Below, piece after piece: positions 35,124 through 43,707 of a stretch of 59,181 nt of DNA; within the stretch, counting starts at the first letter, position 1; each line of letters begins with the position of its first letter. The stretch comes from Planctomycetota bacterium. GTDB taxonomy: Bacteria > Planctomycetota > OFTM77. A program made the translations under genes and the position numbers. Location: contig JAJDCO010000046.1 in the NCBI GenBank assembly GCA_029260795.1, forward strand, positions 1 through 59,181, written 5' to 3'. The notes below the pieces were generated by a model. The model saw nothing but the letters and a program-made list of their open reading frames with translations. It ran no database searches and was not told the DNA's origin.

Positions 35124-36053
35124 TCAGGCAGGCTGAGATTCCCGTGCGGAATCGCGAGACAGCTCCCCTTGCTGAGCCAGGCGCCCGGCACGGCCGGGAA
35201 ACGCCTCGACCACGACCTCATGCACGGGGAGCTCCTCGAGCCGGATCGAGAGCGCCAGATCCGAGAGCGGGACCACCTTCCGATCCCGCTCCGCCAGGCG
35301 AGTGAGGAGCTCGTCGAGTAGGTCACGGTAGGCACGCCCTTCCGCTTCGGCGTGGACGGTGTGAACCTCACTCGGTCGGATCATCCTCGTCAGCAGATGG
35401 TCGTTGAATCCCTCTCGCCCGACGCCCTCGACTCCCAATACCTCATCCAAGGTCGGCAGCGTGGTGGGAATCTGTGGCGTTCGGAAAGTGCGCCCGTTCA
35501 TGCGAGGCATGAAGGCCGCTTCCCCTCGTACGTCACTGCAGTAGTCCAAGGCAAAGGAGTCCTGAACTTCCAAGCTGCTAGCAGTCACCATCCAAGCCGG
35601 TGCGGCACAGGAGTGCGGGGGATGGCCGAGTGCGTCGACATAGGCGTCGACGGCTCGCCGGAGCTCCTCCTCGACGCGCTCGCGAGAGAGGCGCGGCAGG
35701 TGGTCCTGCCAAAGCACGTGATTCCAGCAATGCACCCCGACCTCGTGACCGGCCGCCTCAATCTCTCGAACGAGAGACGGCGAGTTGGCCGCGATCCAGG
35801 TGGCCGGAAGCAACGTGCCTCGGAGCATCGCTCGCCAGCCATACATCTCGACCGCTCGCGTCCGCATCATCTTCTTGAGAAAGCCCGGACGCATCAGGCG
35901 AAAGACCGCGCGACCCGATTGATCAGGACCGAAAGACAGAAAGAAGGTCGCGCGGATGTCGTGGCGCTCGAAGAGTCTCAGGAGGGCCGGAACGCCCTCC
36001 CGCATCCCTTCGAGCGTGTCGACATCGACCTTGAGCCCGAGTCGATCAACCAC
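35124..36053 (-). CDS. arnD: 4-deoxy-4-formamido-L-arabinose-phosphoundecaprenol deformylase ArnD
   Basis: 309 residues, GTG start overlapping arnA-decarboxylase by 8 bp. Polysaccharide-deacetylase fold very close in pattern to ArnD: LKVDVDTLEGMREGVPALL, RATFFLSFGPDQSGRAVF, EVGVHCWNHVLWQ, CAAPAWMVT, DYCSDVRGEAAF, QIPTTLPTLDEVLG, VHTVHAEAEGRAY. Removes the formyl group from Und-P-Ara4FN before transfer of L-Ara4N to lipid A (known Arn pathway). Confidence 0.93.
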   Translation of the reverse strand: MVDRLGLKVDVDTLEGMREGVPALLRLFERHDIRATFFLSFGPDQSGRAVFRLMRPGFLKKMMRTRAVEMYGWRAMLRGTLLPATWIAANSPSLVREIEAAGHEVGVHCWNHVLWQDHLPRLSRERVEEELRRAVDAYVDALGHPPHSCAAPAWMVTASSLEVQDSFALDYCSDVRGEAAFMPRMNGRTFRTPQIPTTLPTLDEVLGVEGVGREGFNDHLLTRMIRPSEVHTVHAEAEGRAYRDLLDELLTRLAERDRKVVPLSDLALSIRLEELPVHEVVVEAFPGRAGRLAQQGELSRDSARESQPA

Positions 36054-37041
36054 CGATCTCGGCTCCCGCTTCGACCACCTTGGCGGGCCGAATGAGCTCG
36101 AACCAATCCAACGTCTTCGACATGCCGTCTTCGAGTGAGGTCGTGGCCTTCACGCCCAGGATCTCGTGCATTCGATTCACCTTCGGGACGCGGCGCGGCA
36201 CGTCCTCGTAGCTGTTGCCGTAGATGCTCTCTTGCGGCACGAACTCGATGCGCGACCCGGTGGCCCGCAGCCCTTGGAACAGCTCCGCCAGCTCCAAGAT
36301 CGTCGTCTCCCGATCGGTCCCGATGTTGAAGATGCCTCCGACCGCCTCGTCGATGAGCCCAGCGGCCATGGTCGCTTTCACCGCATCGGTGATGTAAGTG
36401 AAGCACCGCGTCTGCTGTCCGTCTCCCACGACCGTGATCGGCTTGCCGCTCAGGAGCTGGCCCGCAAAGATCGAGATCACGCGCCCCACGTCGAGCGCGT
36501 CCAATCTCGGACCGTAGATATTGAAGTAGCGCACGATGACGACCGGCAGCCCGAGGCGACCGTACGCGAAGGCGAAATGCTCGCCGACCGCCTTGGACGT
36601 GGAGTAACACCAGCGATCGATGGCCGTAGACCCCAGAACGCGGTCATCGTGCTCGTCGAAGGGCACGTTCTCGTTGCGCCCGTAGACCTCACTGGTCGAG
36701 GCGAGCACGATCTTCTTGTCGTATCGATGCGCCGCCCGCAGAACGTTCTGCGTGCCGTTCACGTTCACGTTGAGCACGTGATACGGATCTGCCACGTAGT
36801 GCTCGACGCCGACGACGGCGGCCAAGTGGTAGATCAGGTCACAGCGCCGCACTAGATTCTCGAGCATCTCGATATCGAAGACCGAGTTCTGGACGTAGTG
36901 GAACTTCGGGTTCTTCAGGTTGTGACGGTTCTTCTGGTCACTCCCGATGTCCAGGACGTACACCTCGTCACCGCGTGCCAAGAAGCCGTCGGCCAGATGC
37001 GAGCCCAGAAAGCCGCCACCACCCGTGATCAGTACTTTCAC
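36046..37041 (-). CDS. NAD-dependent UDP-glucuronate oxidative decarboxylase (ArnA C-terminal-domain-like)
   Basis: 331 residues, GTG start at 37041 with a ggagg ribosome-binding site. Short-chain dehydrogenase/epimerase fold: GGGGFLGSHLADGF at the N-terminus, ASTSEVYG (Ser and Glu of the ArnA/UXS decarboxylases) and YSTSKAVGE (Tyr-x3-Lys), VRYFNIYGPR. In enterobacteria this activity is the C-terminal half of bifunctional ArnA; here it is a separate gene between the formyltransferase and arnD. UXS-type decarboxylation to UDP-xylose would fit the motifs equally, but the context favours UDP-Ara4O production. Confidence 0.88.
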   Translation of the reverse strand: MKVLITGGGGFLGSHLADGFLARGDEVYVLDIGSDQKNRHNLKNPKFHYVQNSVFDIEMLENLVRRCDLIYHLAAVVGVEHYVADPYHVLNVNVNGTQNVLRAAHRYDKKIVLASTSEVYGRNENVPFDEHDDRVLGSTAIDRWCYSTSKAVGEHFAFAYGRLGLPVVIVRYFNIYGPRLDALDVGRVISIFAGQLLSGKPITVVGDGQQTRCFTYITDAVKATMAAGLIDEAVGGIFNIGTDRETTILELAELFQGLRATGSRIEFVPQESIYGNSYEDVPRRVPKVNRMHEILGVKATTSLEDGMSKTLDWFELIRPAKVVEAGAEIGG

Positions 37042-37096
37042 GAAATCAATCCTCCACCAAAGTCAGTCGTTTCGATTCACGCACCCGAGCTGCGGC

Positions 37097-38029
37097 TCAT
37101 CCAATGAGGACGGGGCCATCCCCGAGCACGATCCCCTCAGCCACGCCCGACGCAGAGATCTCCCCGTCGGGCCATTCGAACTCTTCGATTCGGTAGGCAC
37201 CGGTCCCGCATTGCACGGTGAATTGCCCGCCGTCCTTGGCGAGCACCAGCCCGGGGCGAGACAGGCCACAAGCCTCCGTCTCCGGGACCTCCTGCCCCAC
37301 CCACACGAGCAATCGCCTACCGGCGACCTCCGTCCAGGCTCCGGGGTAGGGTCGCGTCACGGCTCGCACGAGGCAGTCGACCTCGCGAGCCGTTCGTTTC
37401 CAGTCGATCCGCCCGTCTTCGGGACGGCGTCCTCCAAAGGTGCTGGCCTCGGTCGAGACTTGCGGTGTCCCTCGAAGGTCACCCTGACGCAATCGAGGCA
37501 ACACCTCTTCGAGGAGCGGTCTCACCTCGCCCACGAGCTTGCCCGCCAAGCTTCCCGCGGTCTCGCGGGGAGCGATGTCGACCGCACGCGCTGCCAAGAT
37601 GTCCCCGGCATCGACTTCGGCCGTCATCCGATGCAAGGTCACTCCCGTTCGCTTCTCATCGTGGATGAGCACCCAGTTCAGTGGGCAACGTCCACGGTAC
37701 TTGGGAAGCAGAGAGCCGTGGAGATTCACGCCTCCGAAGCGGGCGAGCTCGAGCCAGCGTGCCGGGATCATCCGGCGGTAATAGGCGGAGACGATGAGGT
37801 CGGGCTCGATCCGCTGGAGAATCTGCGGAAGCCGGCCCGTCGGCTGGCTCTCGCGAGTCTCCCAAGGGATGCCGGCTTCCTCCGCGCGTTTCGCCACGGA
37901 GCGGAAGTAGATGTTCTCCTTCGGGTCGTCCCGATGGGTGACGACTCGGACGACCTCGTCACCGCCATCGAGCAGAGTGTCGAGGGCTTCGAATCCGAAG
38001 TCGTGGTAGCCGAGGAAGACGATCCTCAT
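37097..38029 (-). CDS. UDP-4-amino-4-deoxy-L-arabinose formyltransferase (ArnA N-terminal-domain-like)
   Basis: 310 residues overlapping arnC by ATGA. Formyl-THF transferase fold: MRIVFLGYHDFGFEALDTLL, LIVSAYYRRMIP, catalytic NLHGSLLPKYRG (Asn and His) and VDAGDI (Asp), and a C-terminal OB-like domain with RPYPGAWTEVAGRRLLVW. Equivalent to the N-terminal half of ArnA, so ArnA is split in two genes here. Confidence 0.92.
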   Translation of the reverse strand: MRIVFLGYHDFGFEALDTLLDGGDEVVRVVTHRDDPKENIYFRSVAKRAEEAGIPWETRESQPTGRLPQILQRIEPDLIVSAYYRRMIPARWLELARFGGVNLHGSLLPKYRGRCPLNWVLIHDEKRTGVTLHRMTAEVDAGDILAARAVDIAPRETAGSLAGKLVGEVRPLLEEVLPRLRQGDLRGTPQVSTEASTFGGRRPEDGRIDWKRTAREVDCLVRAVTRPYPGAWTEVAGRRLLVWVGQEVPETEACGLSRPGLVLAKDGGQFTVQCGTGAYRIEEFEWPDGEISASGVAEGIVLGDGPVLIG

Positions 38030-39021
38030 CGCTCGCCCTCCTCGTCCCGTCCACTGACTGAACGGATCAGGAAGCGGGGTCGGTTGAGGACCTGACCGTA
38101 GATGCGGGCCACATACTCCCCGAGGATCCCGATGGCCAGGAGCTGCACACCGACGAAGAAGAACAAGATGGCGAACAGCGTGAAGACGCCTTCGACCTCG
38201 GGGCCCACGATCAAGCGCCGAATGCCGAGGAAGACGGCGAACGCGAGGCCCAAGACGGCCATCACCGCCCCGCTGAAGCTGACGACCTTCAAGGGAGACG
38301 GAGAGAAGGCCGTCACCAGATCGAACTGGAGCTGGATCAACCGGCCGAGCGAGTAGCGGGACGGTCCATCGGTCCGCTCATGGTGCGCGACCGGGATCTC
38401 CACCACTCGCTTGGTGTAGAGCGTGGCGAGGGCGGGAATGAACGTCGAGCGCTCATCGCCCCCTTTCAAGCGATCGATGATGGGACGCGTGTAGGCGCGG
38501 AGCATGCAGCCGTAGTCGCGCAGGTCGACGCCGACCATGCGCGACGTCAACCGGTTGATGATCTTCGAGCAACCGCGCCGAAAGGCCGAGTCCTGGCGAG
38601 CCTCGCGCCAACCGCCCACGACGTCGAAGCCCTCTGCGACCTTGTCGAGCAGCTTGGGGATCTCCTCGGGTGGGTTCTGCAGATCGGCGTCCAGCGTCAC
38701 GACGACGTGCCCCCGACAGACCTCGAAGCCGGCCAGGATGGCGGCATGCTGTCCGAAGTTGCGTTGCAGCTCGATGGCGACGATTCGATCGTCCCGCTCG
38801 GCGAACCCTCGCATCAGCTCGAGGCTCGCGTCGCGGCTTCCATCATCGACCAGTAAGATCTCGTAGCGGATGCCACGGGCATCGAGCGTCGCTTGCAGCC
38901 GACGGATCAGCTCCTCGAGGTTGGCCTCCTCGTTGAAGACCGGCACGACGATCGAAACCGCCGGCGCAGTGGGCGAGGGAAAGGCTCGCCTCGTCGCTCG
39001 CTCCACATCAACCGTCGCCAC
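38026..39021 (-). CDS. arnC: Undecaprenyl-phosphate 4-deoxy-4-formamido-L-arabinose transferase ArnC
   Basis: 331 residues, GTG start at 39021 preceded by aaggaggtg inside the end of arnB (14-bp overlap). GT2 fold: SIVVPVFNEEANLEELIRR, LLVDDGSRDAS, VVTLDADLQNPPEEIPKL, and two C-terminal membrane helices (VSFSGAVMAVLGLAFAVFLG, VFTLFAILFFFVGVQLLAIG). Transfers Ara4FN from UDP to undecaprenyl phosphate on the inner membrane. Confidence 0.93.
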   Translation of the reverse strand: MATVDVERATRRAFPSPTAPAVSIVVPVFNEEANLEELIRRLQATLDARGIRYEILLVDDGSRDASLELMRGFAERDDRIVAIELQRNFGQHAAILAGFEVCRGHVVVTLDADLQNPPEEIPKLLDKVAEGFDVVGGWREARQDSAFRRGCSKIINRLTSRMVGVDLRDYGCMLRAYTRPIIDRLKGGDERSTFIPALATLYTKRVVEIPVAHHERTDGPSRYSLGRLIQLQFDLVTAFSPSPLKVVSFSGAVMAVLGLAFAVFLGIRRLIVGPEVEGVFTLFAILFFFVGVQLLAIGILGEYVARIYGQVLNRPRFLIRSVSGRDEEGER

Positions 39022-40201
39022 GGAGCACCTCCTTCAGCGCCGTCACCACCGACTCGACGTCGGCTTCGGACAGGCTCGGAAAGAGTGGCAGCGAGACGAT
39101 GCGCTCTCCGACGGCCTCGGTGTTGGGAAGATCGCCCTCTCGGCAGCCGTAGCGCTCGCGATAGTAGGGATGCAGATGAACCGCGTTGAAGTGCAACCCG
39201 GTCGAGATCCCGCGCGCCTGCAGACGGCTCATCAGCTCGTCTCGGTCGCAAGGCATCCGCTCCGGCCGGAGCTGAATCGTGTAGAGATGCCAGGCGTGAC
39301 GCTCGCCCGCGGCCACTGCCAGAGGCGGTCGAACGACGGCCTCCACATCGGCGAGTGCCTCGTCGTAGAGCTCGGCCAAGCGCTGCCGAGCCGCGATGAA
39401 TCCGTCGAGCTTGGAGAGCTGGACGCGTCCGATGGCGGCGAGCACGTCGGGTAGGTTGTACTTGAACCCGGGCTCGACGACCGCGTACTGGGCGGCTCCC
39501 TTGCTGCCGTAGCGGGACCAGGCGTCGCGCTCGATGCCATGGAAGCGCAGCCGACGCAGCCGAGCCGCCAGATCGGCGTCGTTGGTCGTGATCATGCCCC
39601 CTTCGCCGCTGGTCATGTTCTTGATCGGGTGAAAGCTGAAGACCGAGGGTCCACCCGGCCCACCGCCGATGCGACCTCCTCCCCACTCGGTGCCGGCGGC
39701 ATGGGCGGCATCGTGGATGAGGGGTACCTGAGCTTGCCCAGCGATCGCCTCGAGCGCCGGGACGTCAAAGGCGCGACCCGCGAAGTGGACGCCGATGATG
39801 GCTCGTGTGCGCGGGCTCACTCGAGCGGCCACGGATTCGGGATCGAGATCGACCGTCTCCGCCCGGATGTCGGCAAAGACCGGACGTCCCCCCGACAACA
39901 CAATCGTATTCACCGTCGAGGGCCACGTCATCGACGGCACGATCACCTCGTCACCCGGCTGAAGATCGAGCGCGGCGAGTACGAGATGTTGCCCGGCCGT
40001 GCAGGACGTCAGCGCGATCGCTTCCGACGCCCCGACATACTCCGCAAACTCCTGCTCCAGTGCCTTCACCTGAGGACCGCTCGTCAGCCAGCCCGAGCGC
40101 AGCACTTCCAACACGGCCTGCTCTTCTCGCTCGTCCAGGGTGGGTCGACAGAAGGGAAGCGGTTCCTTGCGAACGGCCTGAGTGACAGTTTCGGTCTTCA
40201 T
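39008..40201 (-). CDS. arnB: UDP-4-amino-4-deoxy-L-arabinose:oxoglutarate aminotransferase ArnB
   Basis: 397 residues, ATGA overlap with arnT. DegT/DnrJ/EryC1 PLP fold: LPFCRPTLDEREEQAVLEVL, SCTAGQHLVLAAL, PSMTWPSTVNTIVLSGG, HDAAHAAGTEW, and PLP Lys in FSFHPIKNMTSGEGGMITT. Converts UDP-Ara4O to UDP-L-Ara4N. Confidence 0.93.
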   Translation of the reverse strand: MKTETVTQAVRKEPLPFCRPTLDEREEQAVLEVLRSGWLTSGPQVKALEQEFAEYVGASEAIALTSCTAGQHLVLAALDLQPGDEVIVPSMTWPSTVNTIVLSGGRPVFADIRAETVDLDPESVAARVSPRTRAIIGVHFAGRAFDVPALEAIAGQAQVPLIHDAAHAAGTEWGGGRIGGGPGGPSVFSFHPIKNMTSGEGGMITTNDADLAARLRRLRFHGIERDAWSRYGSKGAAQYAVVEPGFKYNLPDVLAAIGRVQLSKLDGFIAARQRLAELYDEALADVEAVVRPPLAVAAGERHAWHLYTIQLRPERMPCDRDELMSRLQARGISTGLHFNAVHLHPYYRERYGCREGDLPNTEAVGERIVSLPLFPSLSEADVESVVTALKEVLRGDG

Positions 40202-41982
40202 CTCGTGATCTCCCTCCCAAGGGGTCCGTCGGGAAACACTCGATCCTCTCGGCCGAGTGGACTCTTCGATTTCGACGACGCGTCGACCTCACCTCCTCGC
40301 AAGAGCAAGAGGCGATACGTCCCTCCGTCGGCGGTGCCGTCGAGCACGACCTCGGGCCGAGCGGGCTTCAGCCACTCGAGCAGGTAGGGCTCTCGACCTC
40401 CGCGCAGGCGCTCGATCGTCACGACCCACACGGGACCCGGCTCCTGAAGGCGCTTTCGCATCGCGTCGATGTCCCACTCCGGCAGGGGCTGCCGACCGGT
40501 GTAAAAAGGCACCATCGCCAGCAACGCTTCGTTGGGCAGAAAGCTGATCAGCGCTGCGCCAGCAGGAACCTTCTGATCGACGGCCTCACAGAATTCGCGT
40601 CCGCTCTGTTGGTCGTTGTCGGCCGGCAGGATCACGCCTCCGGCGTAGCCCCACATCGTCAGCGCCAAGAGCCATCCCCCGACCCCCGTCCGGATCCAGC
40701 GCTCTTCGCTCTTCCAGCTTTGAAAGACGAGTGCCACACCCCCGAGAACCAGGAGGGCCAGGAGCACGGCCATAGGGATCGAACGATCGGTCGCGAGCGC
40801 ATACCCGGCGTAGCCCAAGGTGGCACCGGGCAACACCAGCAGCGTCAGGAGCCAGCAGAGTCGGTCAAATCGATCGGCTCCGACGCGACCGGAGAGGATC
40901 GGCTCGATCCAGACTGCGACATAGAGGGCAGCCCCCCCGAGTAGTGGCAGCAGATAGAGCGCCCGCTTGGTCCCGACGAGGGACAAGAGACCCAGCCCGA
41001 CGAAGAACCAGATGGCGGCGAACCGTCGGCCCGGAAGCGTCTCGCCACGGCGCCCCTTCCAGTGCCCTCGCATCGCGGCCACCAGCAGGACGGTCCACGG
41101 CAGCAGGATGCCGGGAAGCTGCAGGAGGTAGTAGTAGAAGGGCCGCTCATGCCCTCCGCTGTAGTCACCGCCCACGAAAGGCAGCACCCTCTGGAGCGTG
41201 TTGTCCCAAAGCACCAGCGTCAGGGCTTCGCTGCCGCCCTGTTGGAAGATGGCCCCAAACCAAGGCACCAAGCAGGCGACGGCGGTCAAGCCACTCAAGG
41301 GGATTGCCCTCAGGAGCAAGTCGGAGCGACGACGCAGCAGGGCGTAGACGCCGCCGACCGCGATCGGCAGCCCCAATCCGAGCACGCCCTTGGAGTAGAA
41401 CGCCAACGCCAAGAAGATCCCGGCCAGGCAAGTCCATCCCCAGGCCGCTCGAGCGCTTCGGCGCTGCTCGAATGCGACCCAGGCGTAGAGCGTCGCGATC
41501 ACGAAGGTCGCGAGCGGCGAGTCGACCAACGCTTGATGCGTGAGAGTGATGAAGGCATAGCAGACCGAGAGCAGAGCGGTCGCGACATGGGCGACCCGCG
41601 AGCCTGCCAGGCGACGTGCCAAGAGAAAGAAGAAGAGCAGGCCCAGCAAGCCGTAGATCGCGGCCGGAAGGCGAGCCGACACCGCGCTCACACCCCAGAG
41701 CGAGTAGCAGGCCGTCACCGACCAGTGATAGAGCGGGGGCTTCTCCAAGAAGGGCTCGCCGGCCAGCGTCGGGATGGCGTATGACTCGCTCGAGTACATC
41801 TCGCGTGCGATCTCGCCGACCCGAATCTCGTCGGGAATCCACAGATCGCGACCCGTGACGCCGAACGCATAGGAGAGAACGATCGCCGTGATGAGAAGCA
41901 GCCCGCTCCGGCGGCCCGAAGCTCCTTCGACAATCGTCGTCTCCCAGGTCGACTCGACCTCTGCACAACCCGAATCGCTCAT
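40198..41982 (-). CDS. arnT: Lipid A L-Ara4N transferase-like GT39 membrane protein ArnT
   Basis: 594 residues from ATG 41982 with gggag upstream (a TTG at 41994 would add four residues). Polytopic GT-C glycosyltransferase: VTGRDLWIPDEIRVGEIARE (Asp-Glu of the first periplasmic loop), EPFLEKPPLYHWSV, about 12 membrane helices, and a C-terminal periplasmic domain. The arn context supports transfer of L-Ara4N from Und-P to lipid A. It is the promoter-proximal gene of the operon; no arnE/arnF flippase subunit is visible. Confidence 0.88.
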   Translation of the reverse strand: MSDSGCAEVESTWETTIVEGASGRRSGLLLITAIVLSYAFGVTGRDLWIPDEIRVGEIAREMYSSESYAIPTLAGEPFLEKPPLYHWSVTACYSLWGVSAVSARLPAAIYGLLGLLFFFLLARRLAGSRVAHVATALLSVCYAFITLTHQALVDSPLATFVIATLYAWVAFEQRRSARAAWGWTCLAGIFLALAFYSKGVLGLGLPIAVGGVYALLRRRSDLLLRAIPLSGLTAVACLVPWFGAIFQQGGSEALTLVLWDNTLQRVLPFVGGDYSGGHERPFYYYLLQLPGILLPWTVLLVAAMRGHWKGRRGETLPGRRFAAIWFFVGLGLLSLVGTKRALYLLPLLGGAALYVAVWIEPILSGRVGADRFDRLCWLLTLLVLPGATLGYAGYALATDRSIPMAVLLALLVLGGVALVFQSWKSEERWIRTGVGGWLLALTMWGYAGGVILPADNDQQSGREFCEAVDQKVPAGAALISFLPNEALLAMVPFYTGRQPLPEWDIDAMRKRLQEPGPVWVVTIERLRGGREPYLLEWLKPARPEVVLDGTADGGTYRLLLLRGGEVDASSKSKSPLGREDRVFPDGPLGREITR

Positions 41983-42064
41983 TCCCACTCCCAACCCTGA
42001 CCGCCTCGAGCACCAAGAGCTCGTCGTATGGAAAGGGAATCTAGCGATCGGGAATGAACTCGAG

Positions 42065-42091
42065 ATGACAGCCAGATGACGTTTTCGTCAT
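42065..42091. promoter_or_regulatory. CusR-like operator between arnT and the RND operon
   Basis: The inverted repeat ATGAC-N6-GTCAT (42076-42091, atgacgttttcgtcat) has the half-site and spacing of CusR/CopR-type boxes (ATGACAA-NN-TTGTCAT, known family pattern). A third ATGAC half-site lies at 42065-42069, 11 bp upstream, one helical turn away. It is about 85-95 bp from the arnT start and about 290 bp from the RND operon start. The window encodes a CusR-like regulator at 49613-50287, the natural candidate to bind it. Confidence 0.55.
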
Positions 42092-42375
42092 TCTCTCGAG
42101 CGCAGTGAGTGCGAGCTGGCGAGCGTGAGTGGCGTGTGGCAAGCTGCGCCCGAATGGAAGTCCTGGCTCGCCCCTCAACGGCTTCTCGATCGTCGACCAT
42201 TGCGATGGAGCGATTTCGGCAAGTCCACGGCACCTGCACGACTCTTCACCCCGACATTCGACACCGCAGCAGCATTTGACGAAGTCGTTCGGTCGTCACC
42301 GTCCGGAGTGCCAGCCTCGACGGGCGCTCGGAAGCCGAGCCACTCACCAGCGAACGATCCTCTTGGAACGACGAC
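42092..42375. other. Rest of the arnT/RND intergenic region
   Basis: No gene was recognised in these 284 bp. It should carry the leader and promoter of the efflux operon; no clear -35/-10 pair was found. Confidence 0.4.
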
Positions 42376-43707
42376 ATGCGAATACCGGCGACCGTGGCGG
42401 GGCTCGTCACGCTCCTCTGCGGGTGTGCGGGATTGGAGGACTTCGATGATCGCTTGCCGGTGTCTCACGACATCGAGGAACGGATGGGAAGCGACCTCGG
42501 CCCGGAGCGGGCACCCGGAGAGGCCGCGATTCCGGAAGGCGTGAATCTCACCGACGGGATCGATGAGCCGGAGGCCGTCGCCCTGGCCCTTTGGAACAAC
42601 GCGCCCTTCCAGGAAGCGCTCGAGGACTTGGGCTTCGCGCGCGCGGACCTCATCGAAGCCGGGTTGCTACAGAACCCGGTGCTGTCCGTCCTCTTTCCGC
42701 TGGGACCCAAGCAGCTCGAGTTCGCGCTGAACTTTCCACTCGAGGCGCTTTGGCTCCGCCCGTCGCGAGAGGCGATGGCCACTCTCGAGCTCGAACGCGT
42801 CTCCGCCGCTCTCGTCCAAAGCGGACTCGACCTCATCCGCGACACCCGAGCCCGTCATGCCGACGTGATTCGGCGAGAGGTCGAGAGCGAGCTCGCGGCG
42901 AAGACCGCCAACACCTTCGATGAGATGGCAGGGCTCTTCGAGGCACGACTGCGGGCGGGCGACGTCAGTGAGCTCGAGGCCGGGCTGGCGAGAGTCGATG
43001 CTCTCGAGGCCCGACGAGAAGCGCAGCGGCTCCGGGAAGAGGGGGCCGCTTCCCGCGAGCGGCTCCGAGAGATGCTGGGGCTGATCGACATGCCCATCGT
43101 CCTGACGGTCGTCGCCAGGAATCCGAGCCCCCCCGTCCTCGAGCCGCGCGAGGAGCTCCTCGAGCGGGCGTGGGCTTCTCGGCCCGATCTCCGCGCGGCC
43201 GAGCTCGCCCTCGAGTCGGCGGGCGAGCGCGCCGGACTCGCGAGCCGTGAGATCGTCGCTCTGTCGGGAGTCCTCGACGCGAACGGTCCGAATGGTGAGT
43301 CTCTCGAAGTGGGTCCTGGTCTTCAAACAACCCTCCCGATCTTCAATTGGAACCAGGGGGGCCGTGCCCTCGCCGACGCCGGCGTCCGCCGCGCTGCCCG
43401 ACGTTACGTGACCGTGCGCCACGCCATCGCCCGCGAGCTCGGAGAAGCCCTCGTTCGAGTTCGACAGGCTGAACAAGCATTCCAAGCCAACTCGATGGAG
43501 ATCATTCCCGAGCTCGAGCTGTCGTTGGAGCGTGCTCGCAAGAGATGGGAGCTGGGGGAAAGCTCCGAGCTCCCGGTCCTGGAGACGGAAGTCAGATTGC
43601 TCGGGGCCCGGGCGGCACAGGCAGGTGTCGACGCGCAGCTGCGCGTGGCCTGGGCCGAGCTGGAGCGGAGCCTCGGAAGCCGGATCGAGTCGGAGGATGA
43701 TCGATGA
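42376..43707 (+). CDS. TolC-family outer-membrane factor lipoprotein of RND efflux
   Basis: 443 residues. Lipoprotein signal (MRIPATVAGLVTLLCGC). Two OEP-type repeats rich in long amphipathic helices: AVALALWNNAPFQEALEDLG, LIEAGLLQNPVLS, then the second half with ERAWASRPDLRAAELALESA and VGPGLQTTLPIFNWNQGGRA. CusC/CzcC-like. First gene of the operon; the ATGA of the adaptor overlaps its stop. Confidence 0.9.
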   Translation: MRIPATVAGLVTLLCGCAGLEDFDDRLPVSHDIEERMGSDLGPERAPGEAAIPEGVNLTDGIDEPEAVALALWNNAPFQEALEDLGFARADLIEAGLLQNPVLSVLFPLGPKQLEFALNFPLEALWLRPSREAMATLELERVSAALVQSGLDLIRDTRARHADVIRREVESELAAKTANTFDEMAGLFEARLRAGDVSELEAGLARVDALEARREAQRLREEGAASRERLREMLGLIDMPIVLTVVARNPSPPVLEPREELLERAWASRPDLRAAELALESAGERAGLASREIVALSGVLDANGPNGESLEVGPGLQTTLPIFNWNQGGRALADAGVRRAARRYVTVRHAIARELGEALVRVRQAEQAFQANSMEIIPELELSLERARKRWELGESSELPVLETEVRLLGARAAQAGVDAQLRVAWAELERSLGSRIESEDDR

